A DNA stretch of 50,864 nucleotides from Flavobacteriales bacterium. GTDB taxonomy: Bacteria; Bacteroidota; Bacteroidia; Flavobacteriales; TMED113. The notes beneath the pieces are model-generated. The model saw only the letters and a program-made list of their open reading frames with translations, was not told the DNA's origin and ran no database searches. The DNA lies in assembly GCA_002718895.1 (NCBI GenBank), contig PBGD01000003.1:1-50864 (forward strand), given 5' to 3'. Shown one piece after another: positions 25,000-32,564 of this stretch. The position numbers and the translations under genes are program-made. Position 1 is the stretch's first letter. The number at the start of each line of letters is the position of its first letter.

Positions 25000-26949
25000 G
25001 TGGTTCAAATTAAATTTCCAGATAATACAGTTAAAAAATTCCAGCAAGGAATTACTCCATATGAAATTGCGAAAAATATCAGTCATGGGCTAGCTAGGAA
25101 TATACTTATAGCAAAGGTTAATGGTAAAATTGTTGACACAAATCAATCAATTCATTCAAAAAATATCGTAGATATTGAATTAATTACCTGGGAACATGAT
25201 TTGGGGAAAAAAGTAATGTGGCATTCAAGTGCTCATGTAATGGCCGAAGCAATTCAATTCTTTTATCCAAAGGCTAAATTTACAATTGGTCCCCCAATTG
25301 AGAACGGATTTTATTATGATATAGATTTTTCAAAAAATGACACTTTTTCATCTGAAGATTTTTCTAAGATAGAAAATAAAATGATCGAAATTGCGAAACA
25401 AAAAAAAGAGTTTATTGTTTCAAAAATATCAAAAAAAGAGGCATTAAATTATTATATAAAAAAAGAAAATCAATATAAAATAGAATTAATTAATGATTTA
25501 AAAGATGGTGAAATAACTTTCTACCAACAAGGAAATTTTACAGATTTATGCAAGGGACCACATATACCCAATACTGGATTTATTAAAGCTATCAAATTAA
25601 TGAATGTAGCAGGTGCATATTGGAAAGGCGATGAAAAAAATAAACAATTGACAAGAATATATGGAATATCATTTCCTAAGAAAAAATATCTAGATGAATA
25701 CATAATTAATTTAGAAGAAGCTAGAAAAAGAGATCACAGAAAAATTGGTAAAGATATGTCATTGTTCACTTTTTCAAATAAGGTTGGACAAGGACTTCCT
25801 ATGTGGCTGCCTAAAGGAACTTATCTAAGAGATAGACTCATTCAATTCATGCAAAAAAAACAAGAAGATCTTGGATACCTTCCTGTTGTTACTCCTCATA
25901 TTGGCTCTAAGGAATTATATGTTTGTTCAGGACATTATGAAAAATATGGTGAAGATTCATTTCAACCCATTAAGACTCCAAATGAAAACGAAGAATTTTT
26001 CTTGAAACCAATGAATTGCCCTCATCATTGCGAAATTTATAAATCAGAACCTAGATCATATAAAGATTTGCCAATTAGATTAGCTGAGTTTGGGACAGTG
26101 TATAGATATGAACAAAGTGGTGAACTTCACGGACTAACCAGAGTAAGAGGCTTTACTCAAGATGATGCACATATTTTTGCAATGCCTGAACAAGTCCAAA
26201 GTGAATTTGAGGCAGTCATAGAATTAGTTCTAGAAGTATTAGATTCAATGGGATTTAAAAATTATACAGCTCAAATTTCACTTAGAGATAAAATAAATCA
26301 AGATAAATATATTGGCAATAAATCTAATTGGGACCTAGCTGAAAAAGCAATTATTCAATCTACTAAAAATAAAGGACTTAAAACTGTGATAGAACATGGT
26401 GAGGCTGCATTTTATGGCCCAAAGCTTGATTTTATGATTAAAGATGCATTAGGCAGAAATTGGCAACTTGGAACTATACAAGTTGATTATAATTTACCTG
26501 AACGTTTTAATTTAAAATATAAAGGACAGGATGATAAAATGTATCAACCTGTTATGATACATAGAGCTCCCTTTGGTTCTCTTGAAAGATTTATCGCACT
26601 CTTGATTGAACATACTGGTGGAAATTTTCCACTATGGCTGACTCCAGATCAAGTAATTATTCTGCCAATAAGTAAAAAATATAACGAATACTCAAATAAA
26701 CTTTTAAAATCACTGAAAAATTACGATATTCGCGGCCATGTTGATGATAGAAATGAAACAACTGGAAAGAAGATAAGAGAAGCTGAGTTAAAAAAAATTC
26801 CATTTATGTTAATTATTGGAGAAAAAGAAATATCTAATAATTTATTATCAATACGTGAACATGGTGGAAAAAATTTAGGAGAAATGACAATAGTTGATTT
26901 TGTAGAATTAATTTCAACTAAAATTTCATCAGAGCTTAAAAAGAAATAG
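25000..26949 (+). CDS. thrS: Threonyl-tRNA synthetase
   Basis: The 649-residue cytosolic class II aminoacyl-tRNA synthetase starts with GTG. Domains in order: TGS (1-~62), second additional editing domain containing HSSAHVMAEA and DLCKGPHIP (zinc/editing residues), catalytic core with FLKPMNCPHHCEIY (metal-binding Cys), RLAEFGTVYRYEQSGELHGL (motif 2) and APFGSLERFIALLIEH (motif 3), and the anticodon-binding domain from ~545. It charges tRNA-Thr. It heads the unit thrS-infC-rpmI-rplT, with only short gaps, so translation factors and ribosomal proteins are co-expressed with it. The GTG start is the only one that gives the normal TGS beginning. Confidence 0.96.
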   Translation: MVQIKFPDNTVKKFQQGITPYEIAKNISHGLARNILIAKVNGKIVDTNQSIHSKNIVDIELITWEHDLGKKVMWHSSAHVMAEAIQFFYPKAKFTIGPPIENGFYYDIDFSKNDTFSSEDFSKIENKMIEIAKQKKEFIVSKISKKEALNYYIKKENQYKIELINDLKDGEITFYQQGNFTDLCKGPHIPNTGFIKAIKLMNVAGAYWKGDEKNKQLTRIYGISFPKKKYLDEYIINLEEARKRDHRKIGKDMSLFTFSNKVGQGLPMWLPKGTYLRDRLIQFMQKKQEDLGYLPVVTPHIGSKELYVCSGHYEKYGEDSFQPIKTPNENEEFFLKPMNCPHHCEIYKSEPRSYKDLPIRLAEFGTVYRYEQSGELHGLTRVRGFTQDDAHIFAMPEQVQSEFEAVIELVLEVLDSMGFKNYTAQISLRDKINQDKYIGNKSNWDLAEKAIIQSTKNKGLKTVIEHGEAAFYGPKLDFMIKDALGRNWQLGTIQVDYNLPERFNLKYKGQDDKMYQPVMIHRAPFGSLERFIALLIEHTGGNFPLWLTPDQVIILPISKKYNEYSNKLLKSLKNYDIRGHVDDRNETTGKKIREAELKKIPFMLIIGEKEISNNLLSIREHGGKNLGEMTIVDFVELISTKISSELKKK

Positions 26950-26973
26950 TATTAATTATAAAAATTATTAATT

Positions 26974-27534
26974 ATAGCAATAAAAAGAAGACATAAAGGA
27001 AGAAAGCCTTGGAGGGTTAAAAAAGAAAACCCTCATAAAATTAATAGTTTCATTCAAGCTAGTACGATTAGATTAGTCGGTGATAATGTAGAAAATAAGG
27101 TTTGTTTAAAACAAGAGGGGTTAAAAATAGCAGAATCTCTCGGACTTGATCTAGTAGAAATCTCTGCAAAATCAAACCCACCAGTTTGCAAAATTATTAA
27201 TTATAATAAATTCCTTTATAACCAGAAGAAGAAACAAAAAGAGATTAAATCTAAAACTGCTAAAATTATTATGAAAGAAATTAGATTTGGTCCAAATACT
27301 GAAGAACATGATTATCAATTTAAACTCAATCATGCTAAAAAGTTTTTAGAAGATGGCTGTAAATTGAAAGCTTATGTTTTTTTTAAAGGTAGATCTATTA
27401 TACATAAAGAGAGAGGTGAAATTTTACTACTTAAATTAGCTCAAGACTTAGAAAAAATTGCAAAAGTTGATGATATGCCAAAATTAGAAGGTAAAAAAAT
27501 GATTATTATGTTATCATCTTTAGTTAAAAAATAA
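26974..27534 (+). CDS. infC: Translation initiation factor IF-3 with non-ATG start
   Basis: The frame upstream of the internal ATG at 27271 stays open back to a stop at 26959-26961. It encodes the full N-terminal half of IF-3: [53 protein letters not shown] and the KKKQKE linker. The C-terminal half holds [16 protein letters not shown]-type sequence and [10 protein letters not shown]. The full protein is about 186 residues, normal for the family. No ATG, GTG or TTG exists at the right place, so the likely start is ATA at 26974 (or ATT at 26971); rare start codons are known for infC (AUU in E. coli), where IF-3 represses its own translation. It keeps free 30S subunits apart and proofreads initiation. 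It sits between thrS and rpmI. Confidence 0.88.
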   Translation: MAIKRRHKGRKPWRVKKENPHKINSFIQASTIRLVGDNVENKVCLKQEGLKIAESLGLDLVEISAKSNPPVCKIINYNKFLYNQKKKQKEIKSKTAKIIMKEIRFGPNTEEHDYQFKLNHAKKFLEDGCKLKAYVFFKGRSIIHKERGEILLLKLAQDLEKIAKVDDMPKLEGKKMIIMLSSLVKK

Positions 27535-27549
27535 TAAAAAGAAAGAATT

Positions 27550-27747
27550 ATGCCAAAAATGAAAACTAACTCCAGTGCTAAAAAAAGATTTTCTACTACA
27601 AGCACAGGGAAAATTAAGCGAAAACATGCATTTAAAAGCCACATTTTAACAAAAAAAACTACAAAACAAAAACGTAGATTAACTCATACTGGCTTAGTGC
27701 ATAAATCAGATGTTAATAACATAAAACAACAGTTATCAATTAAATAA
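27550..27747 (+). CDS. rpmI: 50S ribosomal protein L35 (bL35)
   Basis: The 65-residue basic protein begins [14 protein letters not shown], the standard L35 start, and continues with the [13 protein letters not shown] segment and a Lys/Arg-rich middle. It is a small late-assembly protein of the large ribosomal subunit. An AAAGAA-type purine stretch lies a few bases upstream of the ATG. It is 15 bases downstream of infC and 74 bases upstream of rplT. Confidence 0.95.
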   Translation: MPKMKTNSSAKKRFSTTSTGKIKRKHAFKSHILTKKTTKQKRRLTHTGLVHKSDVNNIKQQLSIK

Positions 27748-27762
27748 TAAAGTAATAACTAT

Positions 27763-27806
27763 GTAATCAGTAAAAATAAAAGTATCCGCAAGGGGTCACT
27801 GCTTAC
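27763..27806 (+). ncRNA. Possible structured leader element before rplT
   Basis: The 74-base gap between rpmI and rplT contains GTAATCAGT (27763-27771) facing ACTGCTTAC (27798-27806), which can pair as two four-base-pair helices around one mismatch. Between them, TCC-GCAA-GGG can form a small hairpin capped by a GNRA (GCAA) tetraloop. The segment stands out as G/C-richer than the surrounding AT-rich DNA. L20 is known to autoregulate its operon through an RNA that mimics its rRNA site, so this may be such a site. That role is inferred, and only the pairing is seen. Confidence 0.35.
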
Positions 27807-27821
27807 AAAAAAATAAAAATT

Positions 27822-28175
27822 ATGCCAAGATCAGTTAATTCAGTTGCTTCTAAAGCTAGAAGAAAAAAAATTTTAAAACAAGCTAAAGGATACTTTGGAA
27901 GAAGAAAAAATGTATATACAGTAGCAAAAAATGCTGTTGAAAAAGGACTCTCATATGCATACAGAGATAGAAAAGTTAATAAACGTAATTTCCGATCTCT
28001 ATGGATTCAACGTATAAATGCAGGTGTCAGAGAATATGGATTATCATACTCTGAGTTTATGAATTTAGTTAAGAAAAAAAATATTAACCTTAACAGAAAA
28101 GTATTAGCAGACTTAGCTATGCATCATAAAGAAATTTTTGAATCTATAATTCAAAAAATAAAAAAAGATTCTTAG
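27822..28175 (+). CDS. rplT: 50S ribosomal protein L20 (bL20)
   Basis: The 117-residue basic protein begins with [20 protein letters not shown] and contains [11 protein letters not shown] and [37 protein letters not shown], typical L20. It binds 23S rRNA and is needed early in large-subunit assembly; in other bacteria it represses its operon. It is the last gene of thrS-infC-rpmI-rplT. Its stop codon is four bases before the end of the convergent TPR lipoprotein gene, so no separate terminator hairpin lies between them. Confidence 0.96.
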   Translation: MPRSVNSVASKARRKKILKQAKGYFGRRKNVYTVAKNAVEKGLSYAYRDRKVNKRNFRSLWIQRINAGVREYGLSYSEFMNLVKKKNINLNRKVLADLAMHHKEIFESIIQKIKKDS

Positions 28176-28179
28176 TATA

Positions 28180-29157
28180 CTATTTACTTAAAGCCTCAAT
28201 TGCCGGCAAATATGAAGGATCTAATAATAAGCAATTTTTCCAATCACTTATTGCTCGCTCCTTGTCATTTATAATTTCAAATAAATATGCCCTTGCATGG
28301 TATGCAATTAAAAAAGAACTATCTAACAAAATCGCCTTAGAAAAATAGTCAATTGAAATAATATAATCCTTAACCTGCATAGCACAAAAACCCATATTAT
28401 AATATAAATACTTGTTTGTAGAATCTAATTTAGCAGCTTTTGTATAATAATTGATTGCATTTTTATAATTATGGATATCCTGAAAAAACTTAGCATAATT
28501 ATAAAGTGTTTGAGTATTATTAGGATATAAATCCATTAATTGATCAAAATATTTTTTTGCTAATAATGAGTCAAATTGAATATTTAATTTTGAAGTATCA
28601 CTGTGAATTATGGAATATAATGATAAAATATCTTGACTTAGGGTATCTTGACTTAAGATATTTAAATATTTAATGGCATCATTATAAAATTTGAGTTCTT
28701 TTAAATATACTATTAAAGATAAATCTAATCTACCTTGATTTAATAATGCAAGTGTATCAATCATTGAAGCACAATCTTGATCTCTCACTATACATAGTAA
28801 TTCGGTTAACTTTTGTCTGCATTCTATATTATTTGGGTCAATTTTTAAACATCTTTGCCAACTTTCTTTTGAAACTCTTGTTTGGTTTAACTCAAAATAA
28901 ATATCTCCCCTATTGAGCAAAATTCCAATATCATTTTTAAATAAAAAGAAAGCATTATCAATATCTTTTTTTGCTAAGTAAATACTATTATTTTCCAAAT
29001 AATAAGAAGCTCTTTGATTTAGCAACATAAAGTTAGTAGAGTCTGATTCTAATAAAAATGACAATGAATCTACATATGATTTAATGGGCTTATCTAAGCG
29101 ATGATTACAACTTATTAAAAATAAAATAAAGTAAAATAATATTATTATTTTTTTCAT
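28180..29157 (-). CDS. TPR-repeat lipoprotein
   Basis: The 325-residue protein has a lipoprotein signal (LFLISC, Cys17). It is followed by about six helical pair repeats of ~34 residues, including TKAAKLDSTNKYLYYNMGF, FSKAILLDSSFLIAYHARAY and ISDWKNCLLLDPSYLPAIEA, which fit the tetratricopeptide consensus (Pro/Ala/Gly/Tyr at the usual places). It should sit on a membrane facing the periplasm as a protein-interaction scaffold. No partner is evident. It lies three bases downstream of recA in the same direction and ends four bases from rplT. Confidence 0.85.
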   Translation of the reverse strand: MKKIIILFYFILFLISCNHRLDKPIKSYVDSLSFLLESDSTNFMLLNQRASYYLENNSIYLAKKDIDNAFFLFKNDIGILLNRGDIYFELNQTRVSKESWQRCLKIDPNNIECRQKLTELLCIVRDQDCASMIDTLALLNQGRLDLSLIVYLKELKFYNDAIKYLNILSQDTLSQDILSLYSIIHSDTSKLNIQFDSLLAKKYFDQLMDLYPNNTQTLYNYAKFFQDIHNYKNAINYYTKAAKLDSTNKYLYYNMGFCAMQVKDYIISIDYFSKAILLDSSFLIAYHARAYLFEIINDKERAISDWKNCLLLDPSYLPAIEALSK

Positions 29158-29160
29158 TGT

Positions 29161-30156
29161 CTAATTGACAAATTGGGCCTTTATTTTTTGCTCTAACTCT
29201 TTAGATAATTCAATATTATCTATTAATAATTTTTTTACAGATTCCCTGCCCTGTCCTAATTTAGTGCCATTATAACTAAACCATGATCCACTTTTATCAA
29301 TGATATTTTGCTCTACACCCATATCTATGATTTCTCCAACTTTAGAAATTCCTTGACCATACATAATGTCAAATTGAGCATTTCTAAATGGAGGGGCAAC
29401 TTTGTTTTTCACTATTTTCACTCTAGTTCTATTACCTATAGTTTGATCACCATCTTTAATTTGTGTACTTCTTCTAATATCAATTCTTACTGAAGAATAG
29501 AACTTTAGAGCATTTCCTCCTGTAGTTGTTTCTGGACTGCCAAACATTACACCGATTTTATCTCTTAATTGATTAATAAAAACACAAATACAACCTGATT
29601 TACTTATAGTAGCAGTCATTTTTCTTAAAGCTTGAGACATTAATCTAGCTTGAAGACCCATTTTAGAATCTCCCATTTCTCCTTCAATTTCACTTTTGGG
29701 GGTAAGCGCAGCTACAGAATCAATAACTAAAATATCAATAGCTGAAGATCTAATTAGATTATCGGCAATTTCTAAAGCTTGCTCACCACAATCAGGTTGC
29801 GAAATAAGTAAGTTTTCTATGTCAACACCTAATTTTTCAGCATAAAATCTATCAAAAGCATGTTCAGCATCAATAAAAGCAGCAATACCACCATTTTTTT
29901 GCGCTTCTGCTATGGCATGTAATGTTAAAGTTGTTTTACCAGATGATTCAGGTCCATATATTTCAATTATTCTGCCTTTTGGCAAACCTCCTACACCTAA
30001 TGCTAAATCTATACCTATTGAACCCGTGGAAATTGATTCTACATCTATAACTGGAGCATCACCTAATTTCATAATAGTTCCTTTTCCGTAAGTTTTTTCA
30101 ATTTTCTCCATTGTTAAGGCAAGTGCCTTTTTTTTAGCATCTAATTCTTTACTCAT
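29161..30156 (-). CDS. recA: Recombinase RecA
   Basis: The 331-residue cytosolic protein has Walker A GPESSGKT at 68-75, [10 protein letters not shown], the Walker B-type LVIDSVAAL and [18 protein letters not shown] (L1/multimerisation region), then the [32 protein letters not shown] segment in the L2/core region. It forms filaments on single-stranded DNA, drives strand exchange and stimulates LexA-type self-cleavage. It follows bcp by three bases and precedes the TPR lipoprotein by three. The acidic C-terminal tail common in other bacteria is short or absent here. No LexA box was recognised upstream. Confidence 0.97.
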   Translation of the reverse strand: MSKELDAKKKALALTMEKIEKTYGKGTIMKLGDAPVIDVESISTGSIGIDLALGVGGLPKGRIIEIYGPESSGKTTLTLHAIAEAQKNGGIAAFIDAEHAFDRFYAEKLGVDIENLLISQPDCGEQALEIADNLIRSSAIDILVIDSVAALTPKSEIEGEMGDSKMGLQARLMSQALRKMTATISKSGCICVFINQLRDKIGVMFGSPETTTGGNALKFYSSVRIDIRRSTQIKDGDQTIGNRTRVKIVKNKVAPPFRNAQFDIMYGQGISKVGEIIDMGVEQNIIDKSGSWFSYNGTKLGQGRESVKKLLIDNIELSKELEQKIKAQFVN

Positions 30157-30159
30157 AAT

Positions 30160-30624
30160 TTAATTATTATATGATTCTAATATTTGTGAACTGTGTTTAG
30201 CTGTATCTACTTTGTGAAAAATTTTTTCTATTATCTTATCTTGGTTAATAATAAAAGTTGTTCTATGAACACCTTCATATTCTCTACCCATAAATTTTTT
30301 TTGACCAAAAACACCGTATTCTTTACATATTTTTTTATCAACGTCTGCAATCAAATCAAAAGATAAATTATATTTTTTTATAAATTTCATGTGAGAAAGC
30401 TCATTGTCTGGACTTACACCAATAACTCTAAAACCATTTTTAGTTAATTCACTATAACTCTCTGACAAACTGCAAGCTTGCTTAGTACAACCAGGTGTGT
30501 TATCTTTTGGGTAAAAATATAGGATCAATTTATTATTAACGCAACCTGATAATGAAATTAAATTACCGATTTGGTTTTTTCCTTCAAAATTGGGTGCTTT
30601 GTCGCCAATTTTTAAATGTGTCAT
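30160..30624 (-). CDS. bcp: Thioredoxin-dependent thiol peroxidase (BCP type)
   Basis: The 154-residue peroxiredoxin begins MTHLKIGDKAPNFEG. The peroxidatic cysteine C46 lies in DNTPGCTKQAC, and C51 follows five residues later as in atypical two-Cys BCP. The C-terminal REYEGVHRTTFIIN region is typical. It reduces peroxides using thioredoxin. An ATG two codons upstream (30630) is possible, but the start at 30624 gives the 18-23-base spacing to the -7 element seen at other genes here. It has a separate promoter inside the nth-bcp gap, and runs on into recA. Confidence 0.93.
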   Translation of the reverse strand: MTHLKIGDKAPNFEGKNQIGNLISLSGCVNNKLILYFYPKDNTPGCTKQACSLSESYSELTKNGFRVIGVSPDNELSHMKFIKKYNLSFDLIADVDKKICKEYGVFGQKKFMGREYEGVHRTTFIINQDKIIEKIFHKVDTAKHSSQILESYNN

Positions 30625-30645
30625 AAGCATGATAATTTATTAAAT

Positions 30646-30677
30646 CAAATGTAATAAATCAATACAATAAATATCAA
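30646..30677 (-). promoter_or_regulatory. bcp promoter
   Basis: On the minus strand an exact TAnnTTTG (TACATTTG) lies at 30646-30653, with an ATTG-type -33 element (TTG at 30675-30677) 21 bases upstream. It overlaps the 3' end of nth, so bcp and recA can be transcribed independently of the genes before them. Confidence 0.6.
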
Positions 30678-31309
30678 TTAAATAAAGATTTTCTACCAAT
30701 AATACTGCAAATTGGACATTTATTAGGATAGTGATTTCTAGCAGGACAATATTCTCTACCAAAATAAATCATCTGTAAATGTAATTTGCCCCATAAATTT
30801 TTTGGAAAAAAATCCTTACAAGATCTTTCTGTTTGGACAACATTTTTACCATTACTAATTCCCCACCTATAACTTAATCTATGAATATGTGTATCAACCG
30901 GGAATGCGGGAACATTGAACGCTTGAGACATAACAACTGAAGCAGTTTTGTGGCCTACACCAGGTAATGATTCTAAATCATCAAAAGTAGATGGCACAAT
31001 AGATTTGTACGAATCAATTATTATTTTGGACAACTGGCTAATTGCTCTGGCTTTTTGTGGAGATAAACCACAAGGCTTAATGATTTGTTGTATTCTTTCA
31101 ACTGGAACTAGTGCCATATCCTCTGGATTATCAGCTAAATTAAAAAGTTCTGGAGTCACCTTATTTACACGAGCATCTGTACATCTTGCTGATAAGAGAA
31201 CAGCAACTAACAAGGTGTATGGATCCTTATGAGCTAAGGGTACTGCTGGCTCTCCATACAATCTCTCTAATTGATTAATAATAAATTTAGATTTCTTAGT
31301 TTTATTCAA
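30674..31309 (-). CDS. nth: Endonuclease III, iron-sulfur cluster cysteines degenerate
   Basis: The 211-residue protein has the helix-hairpin-helix LPGVGHKTA at 115-123 with catalytic K121, and VDTHIHR with catalytic D139. It removes oxidised pyrimidines and cleaves the abasic strand in base-excision repair. E. coli Nth holds a 4Fe-4S cluster through C-x6-C-x2-C-x5-C. Here only C188, C198 and C201 remain at the end, with spacing C-x9-C-x2-C and no fourth cysteine before the C-terminus at 211. The cluster is probably absent or altered. The rest of the fold looks intact, so the gene is not a pseudogene. It follows a small ORF by 23 bases and precedes bcp. Confidence 0.92.
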   Translation of the reverse strand: MNKTKKSKFIINQLERLYGEPAVPLAHKDPYTLLVAVLLSARCTDARVNKVTPELFNLADNPEDMALVPVERIQQIIKPCGLSPQKARAISQLSKIIIDSYKSIVPSTFDDLESLPGVGHKTASVVMSQAFNVPAFPVDTHIHRLSYRWGISNGKNVVQTERSCKDFFPKNLWGKLHLQMIYFGREYCPARNHYPNKCPICSIIGRKSLFN

Positions 31310-31332
31310 AATAAAATTGACAGATTTTCAAA

Positions 31333-31524
31333 TTAATTTAGTAATAAATTTTCATCTCTTCCATATACAAATAATGTTTTGGAGTAATTAATGAGATGAT
31401 CATTTGAATCATTTACTGAATTAAAATAGATTAGTTTATCTAAGTATTTAATCTCAGAATCTAAAAATTTTTTTAATAAAAATTTATTATTTTTCTTTAA
31501 ATAAGTAAAGTTATTCATAAGCAT
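31333..31524 (-). CDS. Small hypothetical protein between sigma factor and nth
   Basis: A 63-codon frame rich in Lys, Asn and Leu, with no signal peptide or membrane helix. The start may be the first ATG or the one two codons later. It lies in the same direction as the sigma factor gene (59 bases upstream) and nth (23 bases downstream), so it could be part of that transcript. No family is recognised. AT-rich DNA yields spurious frames of this length, so it may not be real. Confidence 0.4.
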   Translation of the reverse strand: MLMNNFTYLKKNNKFLLKKFLDSEIKYLDKLIYFNSVNDSNDHLINYSKTLFVYGRDENLLLN

Positions 31525-31583
31525 TATAGAAATTGGTTTTATATAGATGCTTAACGAAAAAAAAGCTTATTTATTTTAAAAAT

Positions 31584-32171
31584 TTAATCAACTGACAGAA
31601 CAACACCTTCTCTTTGGATAATTTTTCTAATATTTATTAATGCATATCTCATCCTCCCTAATGCTGTATTAATACTTATGTTACAATTTTCAGCGATTTC
31701 ACTGAAACTCATATTGGAATAATAACGTAACTGTAAAACCTTTTGTTGATTAACTGGTAATTTATCTATAATATTTTTCAAATCAATTAAAATTCTATCT
31801 TGAATCATTTTGTGTTCTTTGCTTTCTTCTCCATCTTTTATTAGGTCAAAAATATTAAACTGATCATTGGATCTTACTAAACGAGATTTTTTATTATATC
31901 TAAAATAATCCATTGATAAATTATAAGCTATTCGCATAACCCATGGTAAAAACTTTCCTTCTTCGTTATATTTTCCACTTTTTAAAGTTCTGATTACTTT
32001 AAAAAAGGTTTCTTGAAAAATATCATCTGCTTGAGATTTATCACGAACTTTAGAAAAGATGAAAGAGATGATTTTTGTTTTATGTCTATTAACCAACTGG
32101 TTTAGGGCATATTCATCGCCCGACAAATATTGTTTGATCAAATTTTGATCAGTTAAATCTTTAATATACAT
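31584..32171 (-). CDS. ECF-type sigma-70 factor
   Basis: The 195-residue protein has a region 2 DNA-opening and core-binding segment, DIFQETFFKVIRTLKSGKY then FLPWVMRIAYNLSMDYFR. Its region 4 helix-turn-helix is LPVNQQKVLQLRYYSNMSFSEIAENCNISINTALGRMRYAL. Region 3 is missing, as is standard for extracytoplasmic-function sigma factors. It directs RNA polymerase to a stress or housekeeping regulon; the inducer is unknown. No anti-sigma factor gene is adjacent. A purine-rich AAAGGA stands just before the ATG, unusual for a phylum that mostly lacks Shine-Dalgarno sites. Confidence 0.93.
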   Translation of the reverse strand: MYIKDLTDQNLIKQYLSGDEYALNQLVNRHKTKIISFIFSKVRDKSQADDIFQETFFKVIRTLKSGKYNEEGKFLPWVMRIAYNLSMDYFRYNKKSRLVRSNDQFNIFDLIKDGEESKEHKMIQDRILIDLKNIIDKLPVNQQKVLQLRYYSNMSFSEIAENCNISINTALGRMRYALINIRKIIQREGVVLSVD

Positions 32172-32294
32172 ATCCTTTTATTTAATAATTAATAAGTAGA
32201 TATGTATCAATAGGCAGTTAGATTTAAATTTATTAAGCTAATATACTGAAAAAATTTAATATAAATTTTCAAGTTCAAATTAAGAAATAAAATT

Positions 32295-32312
32295 ATTTAT
32301 AAATTTATAAAT
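32295..32312. repeat. 18-base palindrome abutting a start codon
   Basis: ATTTATAAATTTATAAAT is a perfect palindrome that ends at the base before the ATG at 32313. It includes TAAATTTA (32300-32307), one base off the TAnnTTTG -7 element and five bases before the ATG. It may be an operator overlapping a leaderless promoter, or chance in AT-rich DNA. Confidence 0.4.
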
Positions 32313-32558
32313 ATGATTATGAAAATTTTAATTACTGGATATTGTATATTATTTGTAGCTATAATTGCTAATACTATAGCAAATACAATGCAATTGTATA
32401 CATGGTATAACTTTATAGAAGATATAATGAAAAATAATTTTAAAGATGTACTATGTTCACTAAATCTATTTAAAATAATATGGCTATTCCTTATTTATCC
32501 ATTTTGTCTATCTATAGGCTATAAATTAGGTGAAGAAATTCATAAAATAATATTCTAG
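32313..32558 (+). CDS. Small two-helix membrane protein, unknown function
   Basis: An 81-residue protein with two predicted membrane helices (about residues 4-22 and 53-70) joined by an amphipathic loop containing YTWYNFIEDIMKNNF and FKDVLCSLNLFKIIW. I do not recognise a named family, though small proteins of this layout recur in flavobacteria. It lies six bases upstream of uvrA in the same direction and may share its mRNA. It diverges from the sigma factor gene across 141 bases. The first two codons offer an alternative start (MKILI). Confidence 0.6.
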   Translation: MIMKILITGYCILFVAIIANTIANTMQLYTWYNFIEDIMKNNFKDVLCSLNLFKIIWLFLIYPFCLSIGYKLGEEIHKIIF

Positions 32559-32564
32559 TCAAAA

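Noticed and set aside
26950-27270. Frameshifted or truncated infC
   Set aside because: The upstream frame is continuous and encodes the full IF-3 N-terminus, so a rare start codon explains the missing ATG.
31557-31577. A-rich run after the sigma factor gene as a hairpin terminator
   Set aside because: The flanking GCTTA copies are direct rather than inverted, so no stem forms.
32172-32294. Inverted AT-rich repeat as a terminator
   Set aside because: The arms pair imperfectly and the stem is all A/T, so a functional terminator is not supported.
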